A stretch of 64,000 nucleotides of DNA from Zoogloea oleivorans (lineage in GTDB: Bacteria > Pseudomonadota > Gammaproteobacteria > Burkholderiales > Rhodocyclaceae): contig JAOAUC010000037.1 in the NCBI GenBank assembly GCA_030157785.1, forward strand, positions 1-64,000, written 5' to 3'. Shown here piece after piece: positions 16,457 to 25,125 of the stretch. Made by a program: the position numbers and the translations under genes. Positions within the stretch are counted from its first letter, which is position 1. Every line of letters starts with the position of its first letter. A model generated the notes under the pieces. The model was not told the DNA's origin. It was given only the letters and a program-made list of their open reading frames with translations, and made no database searches.

Positions 16457-18100
16457 ATGTCTATTCACAGCACGCAGGAGTCAGAGAAGCAGATCGAAGT
16501 CGCCACCGACTTCGACGCAATCGTTATTGGTGCCGGTTTCGGCGGTATTCGGGCGCTTTACGAGCTTCGCAAAATGGGATTGTCGGTAAAGGTGTTCGAG
16601 GCGGCCACTGACGTGGGCGGCACTTGGTACTGGAATCGATATCCGGGCGCACGTACCGACACTGAAGCTTGGGCATATTGCTATTCGTTTTCGAAGGAGC
16701 TCCTGGATGAGTGGGACTGGGCCGACAGAATGCCGACCTGGGACCAAGTGCTTGCCTATCTGGCCCATGTAGTCGACCGGTTCGACATGCGCAAACACAT
16801 GGAATTCAGTACCCGGATCAAGTCGGCTATCTACAACGAGGCCACCAAAAAGTGGACTCTTACGACCGAAGCAGGCAAGGCTTATACGTGCAACTACTTC
16901 ATCAGCGCCGCCGGACTGCTCACCGTGGCCTACGAGCCGCCGTTCAAGGGGCTCGATTCGTTCAAGGGCAAGTGGTATCTGACATCACGCTGGCCGAAGG
17001 AGCCGGTGGATTTCAAGGGGAAGCGTGTCGGTATTGTCGGTTCCGGCTCCACTGCCGTGCAGATTCTGCCGATCGTCGCGCAGACCGCGGCGCACGTGTC
17101 AATTTTCCAGCGCACCCCAAATTACGTTGTGCCGGGTCGAAACTTTCCGCTTGATGATGCTCAGCGCCAGAGCATCAAAGCGAACTACGACGCCATCTGG
17201 GAGACCGTTCACAAGCAGGTCTTCGCATTTCCGATTGAGCGCCCCCATCGTACTTTTGACCAATTCAACTCGGAGGAGCGCGAGCGCATCTTCGAGGCAG
17301 GCTGGGAAACGGGTGGCTTCCGCTATTTCTTCGAGACTTTCGAGGATATTACGACCAACGAGGAAGCCAATGCCGCGGCGGGCGAGTTTGTGCGCAAGAA
17401 AATCCGGGCCATCGTCAAGGATCCCAAGACTGCCGAACTCCTGTGTCCGAATTACCCGTTTGCCATCAAGCGGCCTCCAGTCGGTAACTTCTACTACGAG
17501 GCGTTCAATCGCGACAATGTTTCCCTTGTCGATGTCAGCAAGGATCCCATCCGGGAAATCACGCCCAAAGGCGTGCGCACCGAAACGGAAGAGCATGAGT
17601 TCGATATCATTATTTTCGCGCTTGGCTTCGATGCCGTTACAGGAGCCCTGACCAACATGGATGTGCGCGGTAAAGGGGGCGAAACGGTCAAGAACAAATG
17701 GGAAGCCGGTCCGCGTACCCATCTGGGTATCACGATGGATGGTTTTCCGAACATGTTCATGCTGTCAGGTCCGCAGACCCCTTTCGCGAACATTCCTCCG
17801 GTTATCGAGGCTGCAGTCACCTGGTTCGGTACTGCTATTCAGCGTGCCCGTGACGGTGGTTATACAAGCATCGAGGCCACGCCGGCCGCTGTCGATACTT
17901 GGACTAACCATATGCAGGAATTACTTGATACAACCCTATTGGGCAAGGGTGTCGACGTCGGCTCATGGTATCTGGGGGCCAACATTCCCGGCAAAAAGCC
18001 CAGCGTGTTGTTCTATTTTGGAGGCGCCAACAACTACTTCAAGGAGCTCGATGAGTCGATCGCTCACGAGTTCAAGGGGGTGGCCTTCTCCAACGCCTAA
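16457..18100 (+). CDS. Type I Baeyer-Villiger monooxygenase (flavin-containing)
   Basis: This 547-residue enzyme inserts an oxygen atom next to a ketone to give an ester or lactone, using NADPH and bound FAD. Visible motifs are the FAD Rossmann loop VIGAGFGGIRALYELRKMG (from residue 23), GGTWYWNRYPGARTD (54-68), the NADP Rossmann loop GIVGSGSTAVQ (from about 192) and GPQTPFANIPPVIEA near 440. The BVMO fingerprint F-x-G-x3-H-x3-W-P reads FKGKWYLTSRWP (169-180), with Leu175 in place of the usual His. It resembles cyclohexanone monooxygenase-type enzymes of cyclic ketone and steroid pathways. AGGAGG lies about 8 bases upstream. It is separated by 127 bases from the preceding gene but is probably in the same transcription unit. 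Confidence 0.9.
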   Translation: MSIHSTQESEKQIEVATDFDAIVIGAGFGGIRALYELRKMGLSVKVFEAATDVGGTWYWNRYPGARTDTEAWAYCYSFSKELLDEWDWADRMPTWDQVLAYLAHVVDRFDMRKHMEFSTRIKSAIYNEATKKWTLTTEAGKAYTCNYFISAAGLLTVAYEPPFKGLDSFKGKWYLTSRWPKEPVDFKGKRVGIVGSGSTAVQILPIVAQTAAHVSIFQRTPNYVVPGRNFPLDDAQRQSIKANYDAIWETVHKQVFAFPIERPHRTFDQFNSEERERIFEAGWETGGFRYFFETFEDITTNEEANAAAGEFVRKKIRAIVKDPKTAELLCPNYPFAIKRPPVGNFYYEAFNRDNVSLVDVSKDPIREITPKGVRTETEEHEFDIIIFALGFDAVTGALTNMDVRGKGGETVKNKWEAGPRTHLGITMDGFPNMFMLSGPQTPFANIPPVIEAAVTWFGTAIQRARDGGYTSIEATPAAVDTWTNHMQELLDTTLLGKGVDVGSWYLGANIPGKKPSVLFYFGGANNYFKELDESIAHEFKGVAFSNA

Positions 18101-18514
18101 TCGTCCCTTACTCAAGGGGCGGTGGGTTGTAGACGGAGTAGCCGGGAATCAAGGCTCTTCGGAGCCTCCCCGTCTTCACGTCTTCATTTCATCAGGAGCT
18201 GCTCGCAGAGCACGGCAAGGCTACAGCCATCAGGGGCTGAGAGGATGCGCAGGGCCTCCTCGGTCAGGAGTCGAAGGTCCGCTTAGCCTGTTCTGCGTGC
18301 CTGAAGGCCCAGGAGCCAGCGCAAAATCACTTCAGGCCCAGGAAACGGGCGACCTTCTGAAGCGGCCTATCCGCACACCAAGCGTAGAGCGCGTCGTAGA
18401 CCACAATGCCGTGCCCGAGCATTGTAAGCGTCCAACCGGCCGACCTTGCGGGAGTCAGCGTGGGATGATCCGGGTGTCGATGATGTCCTTGGGGGTGGCA
18501 TCGACATTAATCAC

Positions 18515-18580
18515 CCGGCTGCCCAGCGGTAACAACTCATCGATTCGGCTGTGGGGCCAGAGTGGAAGTTTCTCCAGTGT
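18515..18580 (-). pseudogene. IS66-type transposase (TnpC) C-terminal remnant
   Basis: In the minus frame a short stretch reads TLEKLPLWPHSRIDELLPL, which resembles the C-terminal segment of IS66-family TnpC (…LPxxPxSRIxELLPhxW). The sequence on both sides does not fit the rest of a transposase. It is a fragment in a degraded mobile region. The region from 18101 to 18514 holds no gene I can recognise. Confidence 0.45.
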
Positions 18581-18780
18581 CCGTACCGGTTTAAAACTGA
18601 CCAACACGCCACCACGACCTAGACGGCCCGGGTGGACGCCTACCTCGCTGATCGTCGCAGCTTCGGCTTTGCCCTCTTGGTCGAGGGCGGCCAACTCGGA
18701 TCGTTTGCCCGCTTTGCTGACCAACGCGGAGCCGAACGGCTCACGCTGGAGCTCGCCACCGACTGGGCTCGCGCCTCGGC

Positions 18781-19242
18781 ACTGCCCACTCTCTCTAGGC
18801 GTGTGCCACAGACATTGAGCCCCGCCGACCGGGCAAGCTCCAGCGTCGCGTACTCAATACGTTGCATGTTGGCTTTGTCTCGCTTTTCTGGAAGCTTTGC
18901 CAGCCATATTTGGTGCTTGTCCTCGATTGTCACCTTAGGTCGAGCGCCCCCCATGCTCGTTCCAGGCTCCAGGGTTTCGAGGACTTCATAGGGCAAACGC
19001 CCCTCCTCTTCGAGAGCGTCAGCTGCTGCCGCCAGTGCTTCAAGCTGATGCGTCCGGTTAAAGGGACGTTCGGCCGGCACCCCGGTGGGACTGCGCTCAA
19101 ATCGAAGATTCCCGGCACCATCGTCAGGACCATTCAAAAGGTATTCAATCTCCGAAATATCTTCTTCTTTACGCTCAAGCTTGGCTTGGATGACTCGACG
19201 CCCCCAGTAATCAGGGCTTGCGTCGCGCAGGGCTCCTGGGAT
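18781..19242 (-). pseudogene. HipA-like kinase fragment (central part)
   Basis: About 154 codons on the minus strand read as the middle of a HipA-type serine kinase toxin. Visible are LRDASPDYWGRRVIQ, LEPGTSMGGARPKVTIED and LAKLPEKRD followed by RIEYATLELARSAGLNV and TRLERVG. HipA proteins phosphorylate aminoacyl-tRNA synthetases and are held by HipB. The N-terminal third is absent; just upstream (plus-strand 19285 on) lies an IS5-type transposase remnant. After the TRLERVG segment the frame loses all similarity, so the catalytic C-terminal kinase core is also gone. A HipA N-terminus is found separately at 20961-21053 on the other strand, next to an intact hipB-like gene. Confidence 0.75.
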
Positions 19243-19284
19243 GACCACATGCACAACCACGGCTTCCTGCACAGTGGCGGGGGG

Positions 19285-20416
19285 CAGTGGGCTAAGAAGC
19301 CGTACTGGCAGTTCTTTTGCGGCGGCGAGTACTTCGAGACCCGCCTACTCTGCGACCCGAGCGGCCTGACCCGCTTCCGTCGTGCGCTGGGGGATGCAGG
19401 GGTGGAAGAACTTCTGGCCAAGACCATCGAGGCCGCCGTGTCGATGCAGGCCATTGCCCCGAAGGACCTGGAGCGGGTCATCGTCGATTCCACGGTGCAG
19501 GAGAGGGCAATTGCCTTCCCCACGGACAGCCGGCTACTCGATGTGGCCCGGCGCAAGCTGGTGCTGATTGCCAAGCGGGCTGGACTCGTGCTGCGCCAGA
19601 CCTTCGAGAAGGAAGGGCGCAGCCTCAAGCGGCGGGCCGGTTGCTATGCCCACGCCAGACAGTTCCGGCGCCTGCGCAGGGGGGGGCTCAAGCGCCAGCG
19701 CACGATCCTGGGCCGGGTCATGCGTGATCTGCAACGCCGCCTGCCAGCGCTGGCTGACGGCATGTGGCTCGAACGTGCGCGGCGCATCCACACCCAGCGG
19801 TGGCCCAAGGACAAGAACAAGCTCTACGCGCTGCACGCACCGGAAGTGGAGTGCATCGGCCAAGGCAAGGCGCAGCAGCCCTACGAGTTCGGGGTCAAGG
19901 TAGGCATTGCCACCACCGAGAAAGGCAACCTGATCGTTGGCGCCCGGGCGTCTCCGGGAACCCCTACGACGGTCACACCCTGGCCAAGCAGATTGAGCAG
20001 GCGACGATCCTGATGCAGGACGTCAAAGGTGCACCGAAACCCCACACGGCCATCGTCGATCTGGGCTATCGGGGCGTCGACGTGCCCGGGGTCGAGATCA
20101 TCCACCGGGGCCGGATCAAGAGCCTGAGCGCCAAGGCCCGCCGACTGCTGAAACGACGTCAGGCGGTGGAGCCGGTGATCGGGCACCTGAAGGATGACTG
20201 CGGACTACGGCGGACCTGTTTGAAAGGGTCGGAAGGGGATGTGCTGCATCCGGTGCTGTGCGCAGCCAGTACAAGCTACGCTGGTTGATGCGGGCAGTTG
20301 CCCGCTTGGGGCTGAAAGCCCTTTTTGTGCTCTGGACTCTGGTTGGGATGCTTGGGCGGGTGCTCAGTGGAGACGGAGCCTGGCCGCCAAGAGGGCGGCT
20401 GGCTGCGGGGAATTGA
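19285..20416 (+). pseudogene. IS5-family transposase, truncated and twice frameshifted
   Basis: The frame from 19285 (QWAKKPYWQFFCGGEYFETR) continues with LERVIVDSTVQERAIAFPTD and on to about 19948. A missing base in a G run near 19955 (GARAsPG|NPYDGHTLAKQ) then shifts the frame, and the second frame runs through IVDLGYRGVDV, KARRLLKRRQAVEPVIGHLK and DCGLRRTCLKG. A second missing base near 20268 shifts it again, and the third frame reads YKLRWLMRAVARLGLKALF to a TGA at 20414-20416. The N-terminal part expected before QWAKKPYW is missing. The DDE-type catalytic regions are therefore split and the element cannot be active by itself. The family call (IS1478-like branch of IS5) is from motif memory. 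Confidence 0.8.
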
Positions 20417-20517
20417 ATATTTCAGGGCCGACAAGTTACGCAAAGTTCTGTCGGGCTCAGGAGCAGCAAGCAGCCAAGGTAAGCGAACCATCTGGACCAA
20501 ACGACATTTTTGGCTAC

Positions 20518-20579
20518 AAGTAACAATATATTGTGATTTATTGCGATATAGCGACATAAAAACCAATATTATGTTACTT
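20518..20579. repeat. AT-rich inverted repeat ahead of the hipB-like gene
   Basis: AAGTAACAATATATTG (20518-20533) pairs with CAATATTATGTTACTT (20564-20579), 14 of 16 positions matching across a 30-base spacer. It lies about 85 bases before the XRE gene in strongly AT-rich DNA and may be the promoter and operator region of that gene. Confidence 0.45.
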
Positions 20580-20664
20580 ATAACAAAGTCGGCTTAACGG
20601 CAAGTGACATAACTATCATAATAATTGTACTTGTATGACTGTTTGCCAACTTAACGTCAATATT

Positions 20665-20964
20665 ATGATGTTTGAGCTATCAACTTCTGCGGAGGTTTCA
20701 AAAGCGCTGGCTCAACGCCTGCGGACGCACAGACTGGCCCAGAACCTGACTCAGCTGGAGCTGGCCGGGCGTGCGGGCCTATCGAAAGGAATGATCGCCA
20801 ACTTCGAGAAAACCGGCACGGCATCGTTGGAAAACTTCATCAAGCTGGTCATGGCATTAGGCTTGATGGCAGAGCTCAATGACTTGCTGGTCTTCAAAGC
20901 ACTTTCCATCAAGCAGATGGAGGCTGCGAGCCAAAAACGGCAGCGTGCTCGGGGCTCTCGATGA
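20665..20964 (+). CDS. HipB-like XRE-family transcriptional regulator
   Basis: This 99-residue protein has a helix-turn-helix of the XRE type (KALAQRLRTHRLAQNLTQLELAGRAGLSKGMIANFE, residues about 12-47), followed by ASLENFIKLVMALGLMAEL. That pattern is typical of HipB-like antitoxins that bind the promoter and their HipA kinase. ATG 20665 or 20668 is preferred to the upstream ATG 20635, which adds residues unlike the family. Its stop codon overlaps the start of a HipA N-terminal fragment (ATGA), as in an intact hipBA operon. The gene is intact, though its toxin partner is broken, so it may now act only as a stand-alone regulator. Confidence 0.75.
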   Translation: MMFELSTSAEVSKALAQRLRTHRLAQNLTQLELAGRAGLSKGMIANFEKTGTASLENFIKLVMALGLMAELNDLLVFKALSIKQMEAASQKRQRARGSR

Positions 20965-21053
20965 AGAAACTGCATGTCATCTACGCGGGTTGGGGTGAGT
21001 GTATTGCTACGCACTTTGGTGCGTTGGATATAGACGGATGCATGAGAGGGTAG
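20961..21053 (+). pseudogene. HipA-like kinase fragment (N-terminus only)
   Basis: Thirty codons start at an ATG that overlaps the hipB-like stop. The opening MKKLHVIYAGWGE matches the start of HipA proteins of this class (MRRL.VLY.GWGE…). The frame then leaves the family and stops at TAG 21051-21053. The rest of the gene has been removed; a HipA middle section is found inverted about 1.7 kb to the left. Confidence 0.7.
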
Positions 21054-21120
21054 GCAGATTGATGTTGCTTTTCATGTGCATGATGTTCACCATGCATTAA
21101 TCTGAACGACGGGGGCTTCC

Positions 21121-21366
21121 ATGCGACCCACCACCTCTCAAAACAGTGTCCGCAAGCCGACCAACGTGACTCTCGGCGAAGCATTGCTAGCTGAAGCCAA
21201 GGCGCTGAACATCAACATTTCGCAGGCCGCTGAGGCGGGGCTTGCGCAGGCGGTGGCCGCGCGGCGTGCGGAGTGCTGGCTGGCCGAAAACAAGGCGGCG
21301 CTTGAGAGTTCGAACGCTTACGTTGAGACCCACGGGCTTCCGCTGGCCCGCTACAGGACGTTCTGA
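21121..21366 (+). CDS. ccdA: CcdA-family antitoxin
   Basis: This 81-residue antitoxin has a ribbon-helix-helix-like N-terminus (KPTNVTLGEALLAEAKALNI) followed by ISQAAEAGLAQAVAARRAE. Its C-terminal tail WLAENKAALESSNAYVETHG is the CcdA segment that binds and removes CcdB from gyrase. The final residues (GLPLARYRTF) also match the family end. It shares one base with the ccdB start, so the two form a coupled pair. Length is normal and the frame is intact. It lies among mobile-element remnants, consistent with acquisition by transfer. Confidence 0.88.
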   Translation: MRPTTSQNSVRKPTNVTLGEALLAEAKALNINISQAAEAGLAQAVAARRAECWLAENKAALESSNAYVETHGLPLARYRTF

Positions 21367-21665
21367 TGGCGCGCTTTGGTGTTTTCAGGAACCCCGATGC
21401 GGCTGGCTACCTGCTCGACGTTCAGGCCGATTTGCTCGGCCACCTCAACACTCGGGTGGTTGTTCCGCTCTTGCCATTGAATGTGGCGCCGACGCCAGCC
21501 AAGACGCTGAACCCGGTCTTTGAGGTGGATGGGGAGTCCGTGGTAATGGCAACCCAGTTTGTCGCCGCGGTGCCAGCCTCGCTCCTTCGAACTGGCGTTG
21601 CCAGTCTTGAAGGCCGGCGCCACGACATCACTGCCGCGCTGGACCTGTTGTTCCAGGGTTTTTAG
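21366..21665 (+). CDS. ccdB: CcdB-family gyrase-poisoning toxin
   Basis: This 99-residue toxin starts MARFGVFRNPDAAGYLLDVQ and keeps the CcdB features VVVPLLPL, NPVFEVDGE and VVMATQFVAAVPASLL. It ends ITAALDLLFQGF. CcdB traps DNA gyrase with cut DNA when CcdA is degraded. The C-terminal residues next to the end, which contact GyrA in the F-plasmid toxin (W-G-I), read Q-G-F here, so the gyrase contact may differ. The frame is complete and of normal size. Confidence 0.88.
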   Translation: MARFGVFRNPDAAGYLLDVQADLLGHLNTRVVVPLLPLNVAPTPAKTLNPVFEVDGESVVMATQFVAAVPASLLRTGVASLEGRRHDITAALDLLFQGF

Positions 21666-21867
21666 CCTGGTGCCAAAGCACGTTGTAGCCGTTTCTCCGA
21701 GACGAGGGATGCTTTGCAGCATGAGGTTGCAGAGCAGTTGGTGCGGGTAGGGCAGATGAGTGACCGGATCGTTCTCAGGTCTTGCATCACTCCTGTTAGG
21801 AGTTTCGCTTGGGAACTTCGCTGGGAACATCCAGCTAAAATCCGAGGATGAAAGCCGACAAGATGAC

Positions 21868-22068
21868 TCACCCCACGCTTGCCGGATTGAGCCAGACGAC
21901 TCCGGGTCTGGACCAGTCCCTCGTCGGGCCTCGCCAGCGCTCAGGTCGAGCCGCCTTGGCCTGCTGATAGAGACCGTCCAGGGCGAGCAGGACGGCAACG
22001 TCCTCGCCCCCGTGTCGTTGGGCGGGCGTCACGAACTTCATCGCTGAATGACGATGCTCGAAGTGGTA
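21868..22068 (-). pseudogene. IS3-type integrase (OrfB) C-terminal remnant
   Basis: Sixty-six codons before a stop at 21868 read YHFEHRHSAMKFVTPAQRHG, then a helix with LYQQAKAARPERW and an end VVWLNPASVG. This is the tail of an IS3-family rve integrase, which normally reads W-Y-N-x-E-H-R-H-S-A-I-x-F-V-T-P-x-Q-R-H. The DDE catalytic core upstream is missing; the frame there (22069-22200) has no similarity. It is a dead fragment between ccdB and tRNA-Leu. Confidence 0.75.
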
Positions 22069-22218
22069 CCTGCTGGTGATTGGTGCGGTGCTCTTCTCAC
22101 TGTCCCTGACGCGCTTTCGCAAGGCTATCGGGCAAATGGCCTGAGTGGCGGCCTTCGGGTTTTCAATCCTATCAGCGGGATTGTTGGTAGGAGGGGGCTG
22201 TGACGTGGATTGAGTAAA

Positions 22219-22255
22219 CGAAAAAGGCACTTGGCCTGATGTTCGCCAAGTGCCT
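22219..22255 (-). terminator. Terminator of the tRNA-Leu gene
   Basis: On the minus strand AGGCACTTGG pairs with CCAAGTGCCT across an 11-base loop and is followed by TTTTT. It lies just beyond the encoded CCA end of the tRNA. Confidence 0.75.
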
Positions 22256-22262
22256 GTTTTCA

Positions 22263-22347
22263 TGGTGCGGACAAAGGGACTCGAACCCCCACGCCTTTCG
22301 GCGCCAGAACCTAAATCTGGTGCGTCTACCAATTTCGCCACGTCCGC
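22263..22347 (-). tRNA. tRNA-Leu (anticodon UAG)
   Basis: The minus strand folds as a class II tRNA of 85 bases. The acceptor stem is GCGGACG with GTCCGC at the 3' end, discriminator A and an encoded CCA. The anticodon stem CCAGA/TCTGG holds loop TTTAGGT, giving UAG. The variable arm is CGCCGAAAGGCG and the T arm GGGGGTTCGAGTCCC. Its 3' end faces the degraded mobile region to the left, a common setting for integrated elements. Confidence 0.93.
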
Positions 22348-22403
22348 ACGCAAGCCGCGAATTGTAATTGCGGCCGTGCGTCTCGGCTAGTGCTTTCTGT
22401 GGG

Positions 22404-23663
22404 TCAGCCCCGACGCATCGCGTCGAAGAACTCTCCGTTGCTCTTGGTGGCCTTGATCTTGTCGAGCAGGAACTCCATCGCATCGATATCGTCCATGCCG
22501 TAGAGAAGCTTGCGCAGCACCCAAACCTTTTGCAGAACGTCGGCCTTGAGGAGGAGCTCCTCGCGACGTGTGCCTGAGCGGTTAACGTTGATGGCTGGAT
22601 AGACGCGCTTTTCAGCCATGCGTCGATCCAGGTGGATTTCCATGTTGCCGGTGCCCTTGAACTCTTCGTAGATCACCTCGTCCATGCGGCTGCCGGTGTC
22701 GATCAGGGCAGAGGCGATGATCGTCAGGGAGCCACCTTCTTCGATGTTCCGTGCAGCGCCGAAGAAGCGCTTGGGCTTCTGCAGTGCGTTGGCATCCACG
22801 CCGCCGGTGAGTACCTTGCCGGATGCAGGCACAACGGTGTTGTAGGCGCGGGCCAGGCGGGTCAGGGAGTCAAGGAGGATAACTACGTCCTTCTTGTGCT
22901 CGACCAGTCGCTTGGCTTTCTCGATGACCATTTCGGCCACCTGGACGTGGCGGATTGCCGGCTCGTCGAAGGTGGAGGCGACAACTTCGCCTTTCACCGA
23001 GCGCTGCATTTCGGTCACTTCTTCGGGGCGTTCGTCGATCAGCAGCACGATGACCACGATGTCCGGGTGATTGGACGTGATCGAGTGGGCGATGTGCTGG
23101 AGCATCACCGTCTTGCCGCTCTTCGGGGGGGCCACCAGCAGGCCGCGCTGGCCTTTGCCAATGGGCGCGATCATGTCGATCACGCGGGAGGTGATGTTTT
23201 CCTCGCCGCGGATGTCCCGCTCCAGCTTCATAACCTCGTTGGGGTGCAGCGGGGTGAGGTTTTCGAACAGGATCTTGTGCTTCGAGGCTTCGGGCGGCTC
23301 GAAGTTAACCTTGTCCACCTTCACCAGCGCAAAATAGCGTTCGCCATCCTTGGGTGTGCGGATTTCCCCCTCGACCGTATCACCTGTGTGCAGGTTGAAG
23401 CGGCGGATCTGGCTGGGCGACACATAGATGTCGTCGGTGCCTGCCAGGTAGGAGGCTTCCGGTGAGCGCAGGAAACCGAAGCCATCAGGCAGCACTTCCA
23501 TCACGCCGTCGCCGTAGATCGGCTCGCCTTTTTTGGCCCGGTTTTTTAGCAGCGCGAAAACCAGTTCCTGCTTGCGCAGGCGGTTGGCGCCTTCGATTTC
23601 GTTGGCGATTGCCATTTCAAGCAATTGGCCGACGTGGAGAGACTTGAGCTCCGAGAGTTGCAT
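22404..23663 (-). CDS. rho: Transcription termination factor Rho
   Basis: This 419-residue protein is full length for Rho, the hexameric RNA-dependent ATPase that ends transcription at Rho-dependent sites. The N-terminal part has [18 protein letters not shown] and the RNA-binding cold-shock-like fold with [16 protein letters not shown]. The Walker A motif is [10 protein letters not shown] and Walker B is [10 protein letters not shown]. The Q- and R-loop region follows [20 protein letters not shown]. It lies downstream of trxA, as in many beta- and gammaproteobacteria; the 172-base gap may be a leader used in Rho autoregulation (known for other bacteria, not shown here). Confidence 0.97.
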   Translation of the reverse strand: MQLSELKSLHVGQLLEMAIANEIEGANRLRKQELVFALLKNRAKKGEPIYGDGVMEVLPDGFGFLRSPEASYLAGTDDIYVSPSQIRRFNLHTGDTVEGEIRTPKDGERYFALVKVDKVNFEPPEASKHKILFENLTPLHPNEVMKLERDIRGEENITSRVIDMIAPIGKGQRGLLVAPPKSGKTVMLQHIAHSITSNHPDIVVIVLLIDERPEEVTEMQRSVKGEVVASTFDEPAIRHVQVAEMVIEKAKRLVEHKKDVVILLDSLTRLARAYNTVVPASGKVLTGGVDANALQKPKRFFGAARNIEEGGSLTIIASALIDTGSRMDEVIYEEFKGTGNMEIHLDRRMAEKRVYPAINVNRSGTRREELLLKADVLQKVWVLRKLLYGMDDIDAMEFLLDKIKATKSNGEFFDAMRRG

Positions 23664-23835
23664 GGCAGGCAGCGGGGGGGAAGAGAAGAAGGGGAGTGGG
23701 AAAATCTGGACTACAGCGGATTCGCTACAGCAGGTACAGCAGCAGAAGTGCTCGGACTGTACGACGGCGCCGGGGTTACCGGTTGGATCACCCCGAAGGC
23801 GCCATCAATAACTTGCTCTTTTGACTTTAACCAGA

Positions 23836-24162
23836 TTACAGGTGGCTGTCAATGAATGCGGCGAGCTGGGACTTGGACAAGGCGCCGACCTTCGTGGCCT
23901 CGATATTGCCGCCCTTGAACAGCATCAGGGTCGGGATGCCGCGAATGCCGTACTTGGCCGGGGTTTCCTGGTTTTCGTCGATGTTCAGCTTGGCAACCTT
24001 GAGCTTGCCGTTGTATTCCTTCGCCACTTCGTCGAGGATCGGCGCAATCATCTTGCACGGACCACACCACTCGGCCCAGTAATCGACAAGCACCGGAGTC
24101 GGAGACTGCAGAACTTCAGCTTCGAAGCTCGCGTCGGTGACGTAATGGATATGTTCGCTCAT
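23836..24162 (-). CDS. trxA: Thioredoxin 1
   Basis: This 108-residue cytoplasmic thioredoxin has the redox site [13 protein letters not shown] (Cys near 34 and 37). The cis-proline follows in [13 protein letters not shown], and the C-terminal helix is [14 protein letters not shown]. It reduces protein disulfides and is kept reduced by thioredoxin reductase and NADPH. The length and motifs match E. coli TrxA. It is transcribed toward rho with a 172-base gap, an order that is widely conserved. Confidence 0.97.
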   Translation of the reverse strand: MSEHIHYVTDASFEAEVLQSPTPVLVDYWAEWCGPCKMIAPILDEVAKEYNGKLKVAKLNIDENQETPAKYGIRGIPTLMLFKGGNIEATKVGALSKSQLAAFIDSHL

Positions 24163-24507
24163 GTTTCCTCACGCATTCAGGGGGAGATTTGTAGGTATTG
24201 CCAGGGAGGGAGGACGCTTCCGGGTTGGCCGAAGTCGCGTAACCCATGCAACGATATGAAGGTGCATGGATCCTAGCGAATATTCTCCGTCAAGAAAAGC
24301 GGTTTCCTCGCTGGAGAAAACGATCTGTGGTAGCTATGGCACACTTCGGAACGATCCGCCGCCGGAACTGTCTCGTTTGTGGGCAGACCGTCTCGCGCGA
24401 GTTCTGGAGGTGGGGCTAATGGAGTATATTTCTGCCCCTTAACATTTCATAGAAGCCGGTATTGCAGCCCCTTTGGGGCTCTAGATGCCGCCAAACAGGA
24501 GCGCCCC
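24163..24507. other. Divergent intergenic region between trxA and fdxA
   Basis: This 345-base stretch holds the promoters of trxA (minus) and fdxA (plus). No open frame with family features or strong hairpin was seen in it. CAGGAG ahead of ATG 24508 is the ribosome-binding site of fdxA. Confidence 0.5.
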
Positions 24508-24831
24508 ATGACCTACGTTGTCACCGAAAACTGTATCCGCTGCAAGTACACCGACTGCGTCGATGTGTGTCCGGTGGATTGCTTCCGCGAGGGGCCCAAC
24601 TTTTTGGTCATTGATCCGGAAGAGTGTATCGATTGCACTCTTTGCGTGGCTGAATGTCCTGCTGAGGCAATTTTTGCCGAGGATGACGTTCCGGCGGATC
24701 AGCAGGCATTCATCGCCCTCAACGCCGAGTTGTCCGCTAAATGGGTGCCGATTGTCGAGCGCAAGGAGCCGCCGGCCGATGCGGACGACTGGCGTGGTGT
24801 GAAGGACAAGCTCAAGCTCCTCGAGCGCTGA
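24508..24831 (+). CDS. fdxA: 7Fe ferredoxin, FdxA family
   Basis: This 107-residue protein carries two iron-sulfur motifs. The first is [20 protein letters not shown], which holds the [3Fe-4S] site, and the second is [18 protein letters not shown], which holds the [4Fe-4S] site. The acidic C-terminal extension is typical of proteobacterial FdxA. It is a low-potential electron carrier in the cytoplasm. The start at ATG 24508 is set by CAGGAG and by the MTYVVTEN opening shared by the family. It stands alone with its own terminator downstream. Confidence 0.95.
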   Translation: MTYVVTENCIRCKYTDCVDVCPVDCFREGPNFLVIDPEECIDCTLCVAECPAEAIFAEDDVPADQQAFIALNAELSAKWVPIVERKEPPADADDWRGVKDKLKLLER

Positions 24832-24875
24832 ACGCCTGTATGTCAAGGCCGCGAGTGGCGGCTTGCAGGCCGGTG

Positions 24876-24903
24876 TCGCCCTCCATTCGGAGGGCGATTT
24901 TCT
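24876..24903 (+). terminator. Terminator after fdxA
   Basis: TCGCCCTCC-ATTC-GGAGGGCGA followed by TTTTCTTTC, a 9-bp perfect stem with a 4-base loop and T-rich tail about 45 bases after the fdxA stop. Confidence 0.85.
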
Positions 24904-25125
24904 TTCCGTTGTGGCCGCGCGCGTTACGTATTGGCCCAGCCATTGAATACTTCGTTCCGTGGTGCTCACGATGTCTGATGTGCGATGCCTTGGTGCCGCC
25001 CGGTCGATAACTGCGCCAACTGGGGTAAGCCCTTATCCCGGCAGGCTTTGCGCGGGGCCTGCAATCGAATACCATCGTGGGCAGTATTGATTCAGGCGCA
25101 TTGACGCCACCACGAGGAAAACAAA

